A DNA stretch of 64,000 nt from Ilyonectria destructans (GCA_020740775.1 JAHEWK010000009.1:1860001-1924000); one strand, 5' to 3'; shown: positions 31,138 to 42,420, counted from the stretch's first letter. Notes: generated from the letters alone by a model not told the origin. Program-made: numbers and translations.

Positions 31138-32634
31138 ATGAAAGCCGACACAGACGAAAAGAGCACCGACCAAGAGCTCGCTCAAACCCCATCCGTCAGC
31201 ATTGGCCACCAGACGGATGACAAGCCCTTCACCGTGTGGACGGCCATGGGCATCGGCCACTCCATCACCAACACGGCCGTCGGCATCATTGTCGGCCTCT
31301 CGGGCGGGCTTGCCTTTGGCGGCCCGCCCGTCTTCTTTTACGGCTTCCTGCTCATGGCCGTCATCGGCTTCTTCGTTGCTATCAGCCTCGGCGAGTTGGC
31401 TTCTGCATTCCCGCATTCCGGGGGCCAGTATTTCTGGGTTGCTACGCTTGCGCCGCCGTCGTGCCGGCGCTTTTTGTCGTACATTGTTGGTATCGTCGGC
31501 TGGGCGAGTGCGCTATGCGTCACTGCATCCGTGTGTCTCGTCGTCACCGTCGGCATCTTCAGTATGGTCACCCTCGCGAACCCGAGTTTCGAGTACAAAC
31601 CTTGGATGGGCTTTGTTGGCTATCAGGTCGTCAACCTGCTCGCCTTTGGCTTCAATGTCTTCGAGCGAGTCTTGCCGTGGGTCAGCAAAACGTTGCTGTT
31701 CTACACGTGCACGTTGATCTTGGCTGTCATCATTGCTCTACTCGCGGGCCGGTCCGAGAAACAGACGGCGCAGAGCTTCTTTGTCGATATATACAATATC
31801 TCTGGGTGGCCGAATGGAGTTGCCTTTTTGATTGGGCTGAATCCGTTGAACTGGTCGTTCTCATGCCTCGACGCTGTCGTCCATCTCGCTGATGAAATAC
31901 CCCAGCCTCGCAAGAATATCCCCATGGCCCTTCTCTGCACCGTCGCATTGGGAACTTTCACAGGACTACCTACTGTCTTTGCGCTTCTCTTTGCGGCCAC
32001 CGACTTAGATGCTGTCGTTGCTTCGGGAACACCCTCCCTCGAGATCTTCTACCAGGTGTACAACAGCAACGCCGCTGCGATTGCCCTGCAGAGTGTCGTG
32101 ACCGTCTCAGCAGCCGGTGCTATCATTGGTTGCCATACTTGGCAGTCTCGAATCGCGTGGGCATTTAGTCGAGATAAGGGGTTTCCGTTCCACAGTCACC
32201 TTAGCCAGATAGCTCCGGCCCCCTTCCATGTGCCCTTTTGGGCGCATGTTTGGTCGTCTGTGTGGATTGCCATCCTTGGCTGTCTGTACCTCGCATCTAC
32301 TCTGGCATTTAACTCGTTAGTTGCAGCAGGTATTTTGCTGCAGTACCTTACCTACTCTGCGAGCATCGCATGTTTGCTGTGGACCGGCCGCTCTAATATT
32401 TCTCCTGGGCCGTTCTGGTATCCCAAGTTGGGCTACGTCGCTAACTTTGTTGTCATCGCTTGGACTCTGATTTCTCTTTGTTTCTACTCATTTCCTTATT
32501 ATCTCCCGGTAGCAGCTGACCAGATGAACTACGTGTCGTGCGTGCTGCTTGGGGTGGTTCTGTATGCTCTCGCGTATTGGGTTTTGTTCGGGAGGAAGCA
32601 GTATACCATGCCCGAGCCCCAACAATACGATTAA
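31138..32634 (+). CDS. APC-superfamily amino acid/amine permease 1
   Basis: 498 residues, intronless. The Met at 31138 (ACC before it) was chosen because upstream residues in this frame are not coding-like. About 12 membrane segments follow a hydrophilic N-tail. Family landmarks are TAMGIGHSITNTAVGI in helix 1, ELASAFPHSGGQYFWVA in helix 2-3, and HLADEIPQPRKNIPMAL in the loop after helix 6, typical of fungal GABA/choline-type permeases. It is nearly co-linear with permease 3 at 44.6 kb, which has the same length. Predicted plasma-membrane uptake of an amino acid or amine. Divergent from decarboxylase 1, so probably co-regulated with it. Confidence 0.88.
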   Translation: MKADTDEKSTDQELAQTPSVSIGHQTDDKPFTVWTAMGIGHSITNTAVGIIVGLSGGLAFGGPPVFFYGFLLMAVIGFFVAISLGELASAFPHSGGQYFWVATLAPPSCRRFLSYIVGIVGWASALCVTASVCLVVTVGIFSMVTLANPSFEYKPWMGFVGYQVVNLLAFGFNVFERVLPWVSKTLLFYTCTLILAVIIALLAGRSEKQTAQSFFVDIYNISGWPNGVAFLIGLNPLNWSFSCLDAVVHLADEIPQPRKNIPMALLCTVALGTFTGLPTVFALLFAATDLDAVVASGTPSLEIFYQVYNSNAAAIALQSVVTVSAAGAIIGCHTWQSRIAWAFSRDKGFPFHSHLSQIAPAPFHVPFWAHVWSSVWIAILGCLYLASTLAFNSLVAAGILLQYLTYSASIACLLWTGRSNISPGPFWYPKLGYVANFVVIAWTLISLCFYSFPYYLPVAADQMNYVSCVLLGVVLYALAYWVLFGRKQYTMPEPQQYD

Positions 32635-32931
32635 CCAGTCTTGTAGCGTATACTACGACAAATATTACAGAGGAAACGGGCCATGGTTGTCTCAATCTTT
32701 TCCATTGCTTTATTTCTGGCGGGAAATGTGTTTAATTATTGTGTTAGTACTTCATAGAGTGCGTGCGGTGGAGGAAAGCACGCCACATGCACTCTGAATT
32801 CGATTCAATCCAAGAAACTCATAATTTCTACTAATGAAGCAAATCAAATCTACGGGATTGAGTGATTGTGTAGAAGTTGAGCCTATAAGTGCTTTCATTT
32901 CCGTATTGGTCATTATATGGAGCTGACAGTT

Positions 32932-33723
32932 TCATTTTCCGCCATAAGGAGTGTTATTTGAAGACGAGTAGCCAGTCGTCGTAATACCTCCATCAATCGC
33001 AACAATGGACCCCGTCATAAAGGCGCTGCGATCTGACAACAAGAAACACACAAGCTCCGCTACCTCCTCTGGCTTGCCACATCGACCTGTCGGCTGCAAC
33101 GCCCGCGCAATCTCGTCCATGCTCACGCCCAGCGCTGCAATCATCGGCGTTTCAATATTCCCTGGCGCCACAGCGTTTACTCGGATGCCCTGCGAGGCGC
33201 ATTCGAGCGCTGCTGTCTTGGTCAGGCCGTTGACAGCGTGCTTTGACGCGACGTAGGCTGCGCACCCGGCGGTTGCGACGGTGCCCGCGTCGGATGAGAA
33301 GTTGACGATGGAACCACGGATTTCCAGGCGTTTGAATGCTTTTATTTCTTGCTGCACGCAATGGAAGACGCCGTTGAGGTTCACGTTGATAACGCGCGCC
33401 CACATCGAGGGCTCAAAGACGTCGACGTTACCTCCAGGTGGAAGAATGCCCGCGGCGTTGACGCAAAGGTCCAGCCGCCCAAACTCGTCGATGACGGTAT
33501 TCACGGCGCTCTCCACATCTTCAGGGCGGGTAACATCGCATTCAATGGCAAGAGCTGGTCTTCCAAACTCTTTAGTGATGCGAGAAGCTTGATCGATGCC
33601 TTTGCCAATGTCCAAGAGTGCGACTGAAGCTCCACGGGACGCGAGCATGGAGGCACATGCGTAGCCGATTCCTCCCGTGCCGCCTGTCACAAGGACGACC
33701 TTGCCCTCAAACTCAGTTGACAT
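32932..33723 (-). CDS. Short-chain dehydrogenase/reductase 1
   Basis: 263 residues, intronless, the classical SDR size. It shows the cofactor motif TGGTGGIG (about 13-20), the NAAG strand (about 89-92), the Ser-Tyr-Lys triad as NFSSDAG ... YVASK, and the C-terminal PGNIETPM and GSIVAIDGG. An acidic Asp (LLDIGKG) at the end of beta-2 favours NAD(H). It would oxidise an alcohol or reduce a ketone in the cytosol. It lies between the two APC permeases, and in cluster context is a plausible catabolic step after import. Substrate unknown. Confidence 0.88.
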   Translation of the reverse strand: MSTEFEGKVVLVTGGTGGIGYACASMLASRGASVALLDIGKGIDQASRITKEFGRPALAIECDVTRPEDVESAVNTVIDEFGRLDLCVNAAGILPPGGNVDVFEPSMWARVINVNLNGVFHCVQQEIKAFKRLEIRGSIVNFSSDAGTVATAGCAAYVASKHAVNGLTKTAALECASQGIRVNAVAPGNIETPMIAALGVSMDEIARALQPTGRCGKPEEVAELVCFLLSDRSAFMTGSIVAIDGGITTTGYSSSNNTPYGGK

Positions 33724-34307
33724 GATTGGTGATATAATGGAGGATGGCGTATAGCGACTTGTCGAATCAGGACAGAATAATGAAATATTGGAGTAGTAGC
33801 ATCTGGTTGTGTACGTATGCCGTCTAATATTTAATTATTTATTTGATCAATGCTACCTTAGCCTACCGATGTCTTCATGCGTTCAACCAATATCCCTAGC
33901 TCCGCTGTGGTGGATGCGACGCAGCGATTCATGTTTATTACCCCTCATGGAGAAGCTTTCCCTGATTTGGCCGAAGTGCGAGGTTCTCAGAGTAGCGTCG
34001 ACTATGGAACCTTGTTGTCAGACATGGAAAAGCGATGAACAGAAGAACCAAGAATCATGCGGGGAAGCACAAGCTCATCCATACACCCGATTTTCTACCC
34101 GCATCTCTTCTCATCAGCGAAGGACATTTTGGTGTATCGAGGAGGACCGCTTGTCTGTATCCCAATCCTGTCAGTCTCAAGTGAAACGAGTACCTGTCAT
34201 AACCACACGAGACAAGGCATATTTAGATAGAAAGATACGTGGCGATCTGGGAAATAGTGTACAAATGCGCAAAAGTTCTTTCCATAAACTAGTATTTCCA
34301 TCGTTAA
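33724..34307. other. Intergenic region, SDR 1 / permease 2
   Basis: Upstream region of SDR 1 and 3' flank of permease 2. A 171-codon plus-strand frame at 33809-34324 overlaps the permease 3' end and has no domain, so it is not accepted as a gene. Confidence 0.45.
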
Positions 34308-35843
34308 TCAGTGAAGCATATTAGCAACGTCGCCTCCGGTACCCTCAGACCCTACCTTGTACTTGGCAGATAACATCCAATATGGAATCAATACCACAGC
34401 ACAGAAGCCAAACACAACAATACAATAGTTCATTGTCGATGCCGTAACCGGCATGTAGACGGGGAATAATGAAACCAAGAAGATGCAGATACCCCACAAG
34501 ATGGCGAGAATATCTATGATGTATCCAAGCCCAGGGACTTTGTCCAGATTGAAATAGCGAGTTGGGAGGGCTGAGCGTCCTTGAATCATCAGCACAATAA
34601 GTGGTGCAATGTACGTAATCTGGAACGCCCCAACGACACAGCTAGCCACGGCATTCCAAGCAGTCTCACTCGCAATATAGAGCAGACCAAACAACAGACT
34701 CAAACCAAGAGTGAGAAATGTCGCATTCACTGGGGCACCGGTTTCATGATTGACGCGCTCAAACACGGACGAATAAGGAACCCATCCCATGCGGGCCAGA
34801 GCCCATACAACACGAGAGCCAGCGGCGATCAGCTGAGTTCCGCAAAATTGGTTCAGCACAACCATGATTATGGTTGCCACGGCCAGGCCGCCGGCTCTTC
34901 CAGCTGAGTTGACGTACAGCTGGATGTAGATGGCACCGAGGGAAGAGTTGACGAGGCTGTCGAGAGGGCCGAGGGCGAAGAGGAGAAGGATGGCAAACCC
35001 AAAGCAGAGAATGGTCGAAATGACAACAGAAGACACCAAAACGAGTGGAACAGTACGCTTTGGGTTCTTGGTTTCGAAAGACATGTGTGTCGCTGCCTCC
35101 AGGCCCGACATGGCGTACGTCGTTTGTACCAGGGACAAGACGAAGACGAACCCATTATTTGACCACCCCGTATTGTTGACGAATTTCGTGAAAACAAAGC
35201 TGGTCGTTTGGGGTTGGATGTGAGAGACCCAGAGACCGATGGTAACTACCAGAGTGCCCAGAAGACATATCAGGGCGGCCATGCTCCACATAGGCATAAA
35301 GGCAGGCCGCAAGCTGACGGGGACAAATGCGATGGCAAAACCCCAGTACATCAGACACATTTGCCAGCTGCTCCATTCGTAGCCATATACGTTGGTGATA
35401 AGTGCGGCGAGGACTTGTGTGGAGGAGAAGCCTGCAGATGCCAGGGGCGAGGCATATGCGAGAACGTTGATCCATCCCATGAAGAAGGAAACAGTTGGTC
35501 CGATACGGCCTGGCACGAGTTTTGTTATCCAAAACAGGGGACCACCGGGATGTGGCCAAGCAGATGCAAGCTCGGCCATTGCTAGGACTGTCAACAGTTG
35601 GAAGAAACCCACGACGATGGTGCCGTAGAGGAAGCCAACAGGGCCGCCGACGTCGACCGATACGCCAATGGTGACGAGATAGTTGGACCAAGAGGCCATG
35701 ACCATCATCTGGTATCCTAGCAATGTCCAAAAGCCGAAACGTGGCTTCAAGGCTATCTCGCCTTCGTGGTGCGAGGTTGTGCCGTCTTTCTGAAGTTTTT
35801 CCATCGGGGATTCATCGTCCGGGTTGTTGGTCGGCGAGTCCAT
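34308..35843 (-). CDS. APC-superfamily permease 2 (distinct subgroup)
   Basis: 511 residues, intronless. It has about 12 membrane helices, a hydrophilic N-tail and the landmarks FWTLLGYQMMVMASW (helix 1), ELASAWPHPGGPLFWITKL (helix 2-3) and GLEAATHMSFETKNPKRTVPL in the loop after helix 6. It belongs to the same fungal amino-acid/GABA/choline permease superfamily as permeases 1 and 3 but is clearly not their close paralogue. Predicted plasma membrane. Its place inside the cluster suggests a second uptake or efflux route for a related compound. Confidence 0.86.
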   Translation of the reverse strand: MDSPTNNPDDESPMEKLQKDGTTSHHEGEIALKPRFGFWTLLGYQMMVMASWSNYLVTIGVSVDVGGPVGFLYGTIVVGFFQLLTVLAMAELASAWPHPGGPLFWITKLVPGRIGPTVSFFMGWINVLAYASPLASAGFSSTQVLAALITNVYGYEWSSWQMCLMYWGFAIAFVPVSLRPAFMPMWSMAALICLLGTLVVTIGLWVSHIQPQTTSFVFTKFVNNTGWSNNGFVFVLSLVQTTYAMSGLEAATHMSFETKNPKRTVPLVLVSSVVISTILCFGFAILLLFALGPLDSLVNSSLGAIYIQLYVNSAGRAGGLAVATIIMVVLNQFCGTQLIAAGSRVVWALARMGWVPYSSVFERVNHETGAPVNATFLTLGLSLLFGLLYIASETAWNAVASCVVGAFQITYIAPLIVLMIQGRSALPTRYFNLDKVPGLGYIIDILAILWGICIFLVSLFPVYMPVTASTMNYCIVVFGFCAVVLIPYWMLSAKYKVGSEGTGGDVANMLH

Positions 35844-36715
35844 GGTACCGCATTGACAAAAGTAGGAGTCTATGTGAGAGATGATTTGGCCTGAATGGTT
35901 GGGAAGTTGCTAGTTACAGAGTGGTGTGCGTTGGGTGGTGGATGGAGTTATGGGGCAATTGTACCCGACGAAGAATAAGGATCTTGCAAAAGATAGCAGT
36001 CTTCTCCAGAACAATAGAGAACATAGGTGAAGTGCTACTTATAACGTAGCTTATGTTGGCATGCACCTGAATCTGGCCGCGGGGTAATCAGCCCCGGGGG
36101 TCAAGCCCGGGTTCAGTAGATAGCAACGGCATGTTATCCACACCGAGTTTTCACCCTTGTACCGAGGGATTGTCGGGTGAGATATCCCCACCTGGATCTG
36201 TTTAGCGCATGCGGTCCAGATACCGGTGTGGACCTCCTTCTCATCCCCCTGCGGGATAGTGATCGAGGCTTTCCGGGGTAGCCGGCTAGTAGAGATTGTT
36301 GGGGGAGCGTGCCGCAGCCCCGGTGGCGTATCTGAAAGGACACTTGTGGGAGCGAGAAAGTCCAGACAAAACCCCGCCGGAATTGGATCCATTAAGGGCC
36401 TACGTAGTGATACTTTCGGCGTGCTCGTGAAGTCGGCGTTCTCTCGGTAAGGTTCCTTACTTCGTGGAATCATGCTGCCGAGGGCCTGGAGATCAAACAA
36501 GCGATAGGCTACTCTTGGGGATTTGCAAGGATCACTATCTACGGGGCCTGACTTTCGTCGTGGGGTTATATTTACACCCATCTGATACTAGTGACTACAG
36601 AAGGAAGACAGGACTGGGAAATGATCAGATCCTCATTGACATAACTAAGGACAGGACACTCAATTAAGCCTCTTGAAAGCCGAAGTCTGTTTCTAATCAT
36701 CACCCAGGTATCTAT
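35844..36715. other. Intergenic region, permease 2 / decarboxylase 2
   Basis: The left end is the promoter side of permease 2. A 176-codon minus frame (36051-36581) lies in the middle and lacks any recognisable domain. I see no supported gene. Confidence 0.4.
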
Positions 36716-37537
36716 TTAAGCAGAAGAACCCATTGCCTTGGCCTTGGCCGCGGCGCGAGGCCAGTCGTCATAGAAACGACCATAGATGTATGGCCGATAA
36801 TCGACCGTGGTGTCCAGCTCCATCTCCCTCAACACCTGGGTCCCCATTGAGTATCCAGATGCCCAAGCAGAGGTCAGCTCCTTGACCGGCACAGTGTGCA
36901 GAGGGTCGTCATCGGTGCCTTGTAGACTCAACTTGGTCTTGTCCAACTCGCCGTCTTGCGACGTGAAGACGTGCTGCGTCACCTCAAACTCGACGAGAAC
37001 CGGGTTGTGCTGAAAGCCACCAGACGCCCGCATTCCAGCCTTGATCTCGTAAAAGATGGACTTCGTTGGTTCGGGGTCCTTGGAGAAGGTGGGAGCACCG
37101 AGGAGAGTATCCAGGCGCATCTCAGCGCCCTTCCGCTGAGCGAGCACGCATGCTTTGCGGCCGTTGCCCATCAGGTGGATCTCTCCCAGCTTCTTGGGCA
37201 TGGACCACACTTCACGGCCCGTGGCCAGCGATTGGTCGCGGTTTACAAAGACAGAAAGCGTATAGCTGCCCCTTTGTCCCTGGTAGATAACGTCCAAGGC
37301 CACGACGCCGGCCTCCTCATCCTCGCCGGTGCGCTGATCGTCGATCTCCTCGCAGTTGGTGCAGACGTACATGACCCCCGTAGGGGGGGTGGGCACGTCG
37401 AAGCAGGGAGGCAGCACTTCTCTTGCGAATCCATGCGTGGTTGTAAAGTTGACGCCAACGGCATGGTTCAGAGATGTCACGCCTCGGTAGAAGAGGTCGT
37501 ATGCCTCGACTTCCTCAGCGGTTCGTACGTAGCCCAT
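36716..37537 (-). CDS. Acetoacetate-decarboxylase-fold enzyme 2 (divergent)
   Basis: 273 residues, intronless. It has the ADC-superfamily pattern FTTTHGFAREVLPPCFD near the N-terminus, GREVWSMPKKLGEI with the paired Lys (about 117-118) in a setting closer to clostridial ADC (PKKLG) than its two neighbours, DPLHTVPV, and a C-terminal PYIYGRFYDD. It differs from enzymes 1 and 3 over most of its length, so it probably uses another substrate or does a different step. Cytosolic. It is divergent from regulator 2 (831 bp between starts). Confidence 0.82.
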   Translation of the reverse strand: MGYVRTAEEVEAYDLFYRGVTSLNHAVGVNFTTTHGFAREVLPPCFDVPTPPTGVMYVCTNCEEIDDQRTGEDEEAGVVALDVIYQGQRGSYTLSVFVNRDQSLATGREVWSMPKKLGEIHLMGNGRKACVLAQRKGAEMRLDTLLGAPTFSKDPEPTKSIFYEIKAGMRASGGFQHNPVLVEFEVTQHVFTSQDGELDKTKLSLQGTDDDPLHTVPVKELTSAWASGYSMGTQVLREMELDTTVDYRPYIYGRFYDDWPRAAAKAKAMGSSA

Positions 37538-38368
37538 GGTGACAGTGAGATGCTTCGTCTGCTTTGGGAAAGGTCGGCAGAGTATGATTCCGAGTAAATG
37601 ATACCGGGCTTTCTAAGATTGAGCGTGCTATTTTTGTTGGAGTGGCCGTTGATTGTACATGGAACCTTATAGGTGGCGACCTCGATCATCCGGGCGTCCA
37701 GCGTCCCGGCGTCCGGGTGTGAGGACCATGATTCCGACCCCGTGGTCATCTTGACACCTGTGGGGATGACGACGCCGAACAATCCGGTAACTGTATCTGG
37801 GAATTTCTGGCGATTCAACAGATCTACTTGGATAATACGAAGGTCGGATCTAGTGCCTACATAGAGAAAAAGAGTGTGGATGCCCGCGTATCCCGGTTGG
37901 GAAAAAGTGCGAGATAGTAATCTAGCCTGATTTGGACGAAGTGCGACGAGACTGTTCCACTGATATTAAGTAATATTGTCGACTAAGCCTACAAGTCACT
38001 GGGAATGGATGTTTTTCGAGCAAGTGGAATCTCTGCTTCATGGCCCCAATTGGGAGGTTCCATTGCCACAAATGACGCCCAATGTCATATCATGCAGTAC
38101 TCTTTGGCATGTTGATAGTTGTGGCGTTATACACGCCTCGTGCTTGGCGCAGACGGCAATCCCCATTGCTAGCTCCACAACCTATCTTAAGTTCCTCTTA
38201 GCTGCGTCAGTGTCATTCGAAATTGCAGTGGATTGTTCGCTACACGGAAGTGATCACCCTAACCAGTATATGCACAGCTACCAGCCAGCCCCTTCGACGA
38301 CCATTCAGCTCCTCTGTAGCTGATCCGGCCAGGTCTGGTCAAACTTCAAACTCAACTTACCTCAATGA
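37538..38368. promoter_or_regulatory. Divergent spacer, decarboxylase 2 / regulator 2
   Basis: 831-bp head-to-head intergenic region with several CCGG and CGG words (about 37690-37870 and 38325), suitable for Zn2Cys6 binding. The exact 12-mer of the first module is not found here. No gene is seen. Confidence 0.4.
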
Positions 38369-39718
38369 TTGAATAAACCACATAAATCCACACACACAAC
38401 GATGAAAAGTTCCCGTAAACGCCGCACAGGCTGTGAGCAGTGCAAGAGACGAAAGGTCGGATGCGATGAGAAGCAACCCGCTTGCTCGCGATGCGCTGCT
38501 CGCGGGGAAACTTGCACCGGGAATTTCATCTCGGATCAATGGCAGATAGAACGGCCGTGGCTTTGGAACGACAGCAGGCTGGAGGGAGGAGCTGTTCTTG
38601 AGAACAGTACGCTTCGGCACTGGTATGACAGCGCTTGTCTCAACATGGCCATCTTTCGCCCGCCCACCAACCCGCTTTCCCATGATATCACAGCCTGGCT
38701 GCGTCACTCCAAGGCTCTACGTCACACCCTGGAGAGCATAGCGGAGGCCCATCACCAGGGATTTTCCCCGGATAGCCTCAACCAATCCCTCCGGATTCGG
38801 GGACTCGCCATCTCATCCTTATCGGCCGAGGTGGCTCGGATACAGAGGCCATCTCCGAAACAGCAGGTGCTCCGGCGCGCCATCACTCTTTCCTCACTTA
38901 TGTTGTCCATCTCCTCAAGCTGGGTAGATCCGTTGGGTAAAGACTTTGGCATGGAGTTCTTGGCCGGGGTCCATGGCCTCACCGACCTATTAGCGGCTTC
39001 CGAGCCTACTGATGGATTCTCATTCTACATACTTGGGCTATATCTGTACTGCATGGCCTTTTCTTCTTATCTGACACCTGCAGTACGGCAGATACTCCCT
39101 AGTCCATCTGTTATCAGTGCGTTCCAGCGACCGCCCTTTAGCGAGAGCGTGCATCCGGTGATGGGTATTGCCACCACTCTTTGCCCCTTAATTACCGAGA
39201 TTGGGCACTACTACCGCCGGGTCCTGGATACACGCATCTCATGCGACTCGACCCAGCAAAATCTACAAAGACGACTGCAGGTCTGGCACCTCCCTCCAGG
39301 GTCACCTCAGCAACCACAGCTTCTTGAGCTCGCCGAGGGGTATCGTGCACTCGGCACAATCATGCTCTTTCAAGCAAAAGCAGCTGTCACCGAGTTGCAC
39401 GAAGATGAAATGTTGACCGTTCTTGACAAAGTGCTTGGCATCATGAACACTCTGAAGCACATCCCAGATGAGGATCCTCTGCTTAACTGGGCTGGGCCGC
39501 TTCTGGTCATTGCTGGCTCTGAGCTTCCCGATTTATTTCTAGAGGAGAGAAATCTCGTGCAAATCACGGGGATCCGGTTAGCTACGTGGACTCGTGTTCC
39601 AACTTATTCCCGGGCCCTGGAGGTCGTACGAGAGGTTTGGCGGTGGCGCGATATGGGGGTGAGGATCACTTGGCTTGAAGTCATGCTGAATCAAGGTTTG
39701 GCGTTAGCAATTGGATGA
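38369..39718 (+). CDS. Zn2Cys6 transcription factor 2 (cluster regulator)
   Basis: 449 residues, intronless; Met 12 (38402) is an equally good start. The zinc cluster C-x2-C-x6-C-x6-C-x2-C-x6-C (DEKQP loop) begins about residue 22, followed by GNFISDQWQIERPW. The rest parallels regulator 1 segment by segment (HPVMGIATTLCP, EIGHYYRRV, LLVIAGSELP, VPTYSRALE), ending in LALAIG as regulator 1 ends in LSLAVG. Predicted nuclear activator of the second, larger module (ALDH, Rid protein, decarboxylase 3, permease 3). Whether the two regulators cross-talk cannot be told. Confidence 0.88.
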   Translation: MNKPHKSTHTTMKSSRKRRTGCEQCKRRKVGCDEKQPACSRCAARGETCTGNFISDQWQIERPWLWNDSRLEGGAVLENSTLRHWYDSACLNMAIFRPPTNPLSHDITAWLRHSKALRHTLESIAEAHHQGFSPDSLNQSLRIRGLAISSLSAEVARIQRPSPKQQVLRRAITLSSLMLSISSSWVDPLGKDFGMEFLAGVHGLTDLLAASEPTDGFSFYILGLYLYCMAFSSYLTPAVRQILPSPSVISAFQRPPFSESVHPVMGIATTLCPLITEIGHYYRRVLDTRISCDSTQQNLQRRLQVWHLPPGSPQQPQLLELAEGYRALGTIMLFQAKAAVTELHEDEMLTVLDKVLGIMNTLKHIPDEDPLLNWAGPLLVIAGSELPDLFLEERNLVQITGIRLATWTRVPTYSRALEVVREVWRWRDMGVRITWLEVMLNQGLALAIG

Positions 39719-39866
39719 TTATTTTGTTCTTGATTGAATCCCAATTTAGTTGACATCATGAATTTTCTCCAAACCTCATGTTGGCGAGCTTGTTCGTGAA
39801 TGAATGTGACTTGTAATTGATCTGAGTAATACTACATCCTGCCGTGACCTCTCTCTAATATCCAGG

Positions 39867-41626
39867 TCATATTTCGACATCCAAATTCACATGAATCGCT
39901 TTCGACTGCGTGTACGCATCCAAAGCATACTGTCCCAGTTCACGACCAATACCGGACGACTTGTAACCTCCAAACGGAATTCCAAAGTGGGAATCACCGG
40001 AAGAATTGATCCACACCATGCCCGCCTGCAGCTTCCGCGCCACAATATGCGCCTTGGCAATCTTTTCTGTGAAGAGGGCAGCCGCTAGGCCGTATGAGGT
40101 ATTATTCGCCTTGTCAATCGCTTCCTTGACGGTGCTGAATTTGGAAATGACGACAACTGGGCCGAAAATCTCTTCCTGCACGATTTTCATGTCTTCCCGA
40201 GTCTATAAACATGTTAGTACAATGTCTTGTCAGAGACTTGGGGCTTACTTACGTCTGCAAATACGGTGGCGTTGATGAAGTATCCCTTATCCCCATGCCG
40301 GGTACCTCCACAGAGAAGTCTTGCGCCCTCCTTCTTACCTTGTTCAATGTACGACAGAACCTTGTCAAACTGGGCCTTGGACACCTGGGGTCCTTGGTAA
40401 GTTTCCTCGTCAAAGGGCTTCCCCATCTTCTCATTCTCTTTCGTGGCTTCTACGAACTTCTCCAAGAATTTATCGTAAATGCCCTCCTGGACGTAGATTC
40501 TGGATGTAGAGGTGCAGACCTGTCAAGGGTTATTATATACGCTTGTAGTCACAGAAATATTTCCTTACCTCGCCCTTATTATCCATGATTCCAGAGTGAG
40601 ACCATTTAACAGCCAGGTCGAGATCGGCATCGTCAAACACAATCAAGGGGCTCTTGCCACCACACTCAAGCGTGATGTTCTTCAAGTTGCTCGCCGCGTC
40701 TCTCATGATAGCCTGGCCTGTGGCGGTACTACCCGTAAAGGCAACTTTATCGATTCCCATGTGGCTAGAGATTGCTTTGCCAGTAACGGACCCGATACCG
40801 GGCACAATATTAACAACGCCTTCAGGAAGGCCAGCCTCAATGATGAGGTTACCGAAATAGAGCGCTGAGAGAGGAGTCTGCTCCGCGGGCTTGAGGATGA
40901 CGGTGTTTCCGCAAGCGAGGGCCGGGGCAACTTTCCATGCGAGCATCATGAAAGGGAAGTTCCTAGATCCCGGTATCTCTGTGAGTCTTCCGTGTCTCAA
41001 CATACAGCCTTCCAGTATTGGGCTCATACCAGGGAATAATTTGACCACAGACACCAAGAGGCTCTTGGAGGACATAGGCCAGCTTGGCAGGAGACGTCTC
41101 AATGGTACGTCCGGAAATCTTATCCGCAGCGCCAGCGTAGTATCGGAAGACATTGTAGGACTCATCGAGATCCCCACCAAGTGCAGCAATGTAAGCCTGG
41201 GGAAGAGTTAATCTGATGACCTCAAGAGGTTAGTGGCAATTCAGGTCTCACCTTGCCGTTGTCATAGGCATCAATGGCGGCGATTAGCTCTCGGTCACGA
41301 TCAATGAGCTCTGCAATTTTGTACAGGAAAGCCCCCCGATCAATAGCGGCCAATTCGGACCAGTTTCCCTCGAAAGCGCGTCGAGCTGCGACGACGGCAT
41401 CATCGACATCGGCAGTGGAGGCTCCACGCAACTTGATGATCTCCTCCTCTGTTCTGTTCAAGAATCAGCGCCAATATGTCAGTTGTTAACGATGACAGGC
41501 CTACACAGGATCTAAAACAGTAAATTCGTCGCCCTTGGCCGGGACGAACTTGTTGTTAATGAACAGACCAGTAGGCTGGTCGTATTTGCGCCCATTGGGC
41601 AACGTGATGGAGGTTGTAGATGCCAT
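39867..41626 (-). CDS. Aldehyde dehydrogenase (NAD(P)+), six exons
   Basis: Exons are inferred at 41505-41626, 41252-41453, 41030-41196, 40569-40962, 40253-40519 and 39867-40202. The introns are 49-67 bp with consistent phase, giving 495 residues, the usual ALDH length. Landmarks in order: [70 protein letters not shown], the general-base Glu in LECGGKSP, the catalytic Cys in [20 protein letters not shown], and [14 protein letters not shown]. All catalytic positions are intact. It oxidises an aldehyde or semialdehyde to the acid in the cytosol. Head-to-head with the Rid-family gene (794 bp), so the pair is probably co-expressed; regulator 2 is adjacent. Very close to generic fungal ALDHs, so the substrate is not predictable. 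Confidence 0.9.
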
Positions 41627-42420
41627 GGCTGATGTGAGGGAGAAGTTTGGTGGTTGTACCATGTGCTGGCTCCGCGATGCCTTTTATGCCCTAATCCCGG
41701 TAGTCATTCCACCGTCTAGGAGCCATATCTCCGGCCTATCGCATCGCATGGAATCTCAGGCGGTAATATCGGATTGAACCATGCCATGTTAGGCAACTTG
41801 ATGGGCATTCATCCTCCCATCGCGCCAGATCCGGGGTCGTGGGGTCTCCAAACTAACCATGCCACATCGGGAGATAATGCGAGGTGGAAATCCACGCTCG
41901 GGTGGATACGCTGAATCATGCAATTGACTTGTGGAGAAGAACATTGCCGAACCTCGTTATCAATTACCCAAAAAGGACTAATATTGGGAAAGACTTGTGA
42001 CTAGTGACGGATCTCTGCAGAGTCCTGCGTTTCGAACCAATGTTTGGGCTGTCAAAATCACATGGCGAACTAACGTAGCCGGAGGATTCCCCATCGAGCA
42101 AAATTGCGAAAGATAACGTAATAGCGTGTTATATCACTCATGGACGTGAAACATTCCCCATTAAGCAACAGCAAAAGCAAACCTGGCGACAAGTTGAGGT
42201 AATGGCTATGGACTACAAATCCGGCTCGGTACATAAACGCAGTCAAGACTAGGATGACAATATAAAGACGCTGGCTAGGCTCGGATTCTCTTCCACGAGT
42301 CAACCAAGTTACAGACTTACTCAATTATTAACCTGGTTTTCATACCTTTCTGCTCTGTGAGTCCTCACCATCTACGTCCATGACGAGCTTTTTCTGAGCA
42401 ACCCTCAAGCGATTTCCATC
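41627..42420. promoter_or_regulatory. Bidirectional promoter region, ALDH / Rid-family gene
   Basis: 794-bp head-to-head spacer between ALDH (-) and the Rid-family gene (+). It has CCGG-containing words near 41729, 41828 and 42080 and a TATAAAG at about 42261 before the Rid gene. No gene is seen. Confidence 0.4.

Noticed and set aside
33809..34324. 171-codon plus-strand open frame
   Set aside because: It overlaps the 3' end of permease 2, and no family or plausible promoter is seen.
36051..36581. 176-codon minus-strand open frame between permease 2 and decarboxylase 2
   Set aside because: No domain, membrane segment or splice logic; composition is not protein-like.
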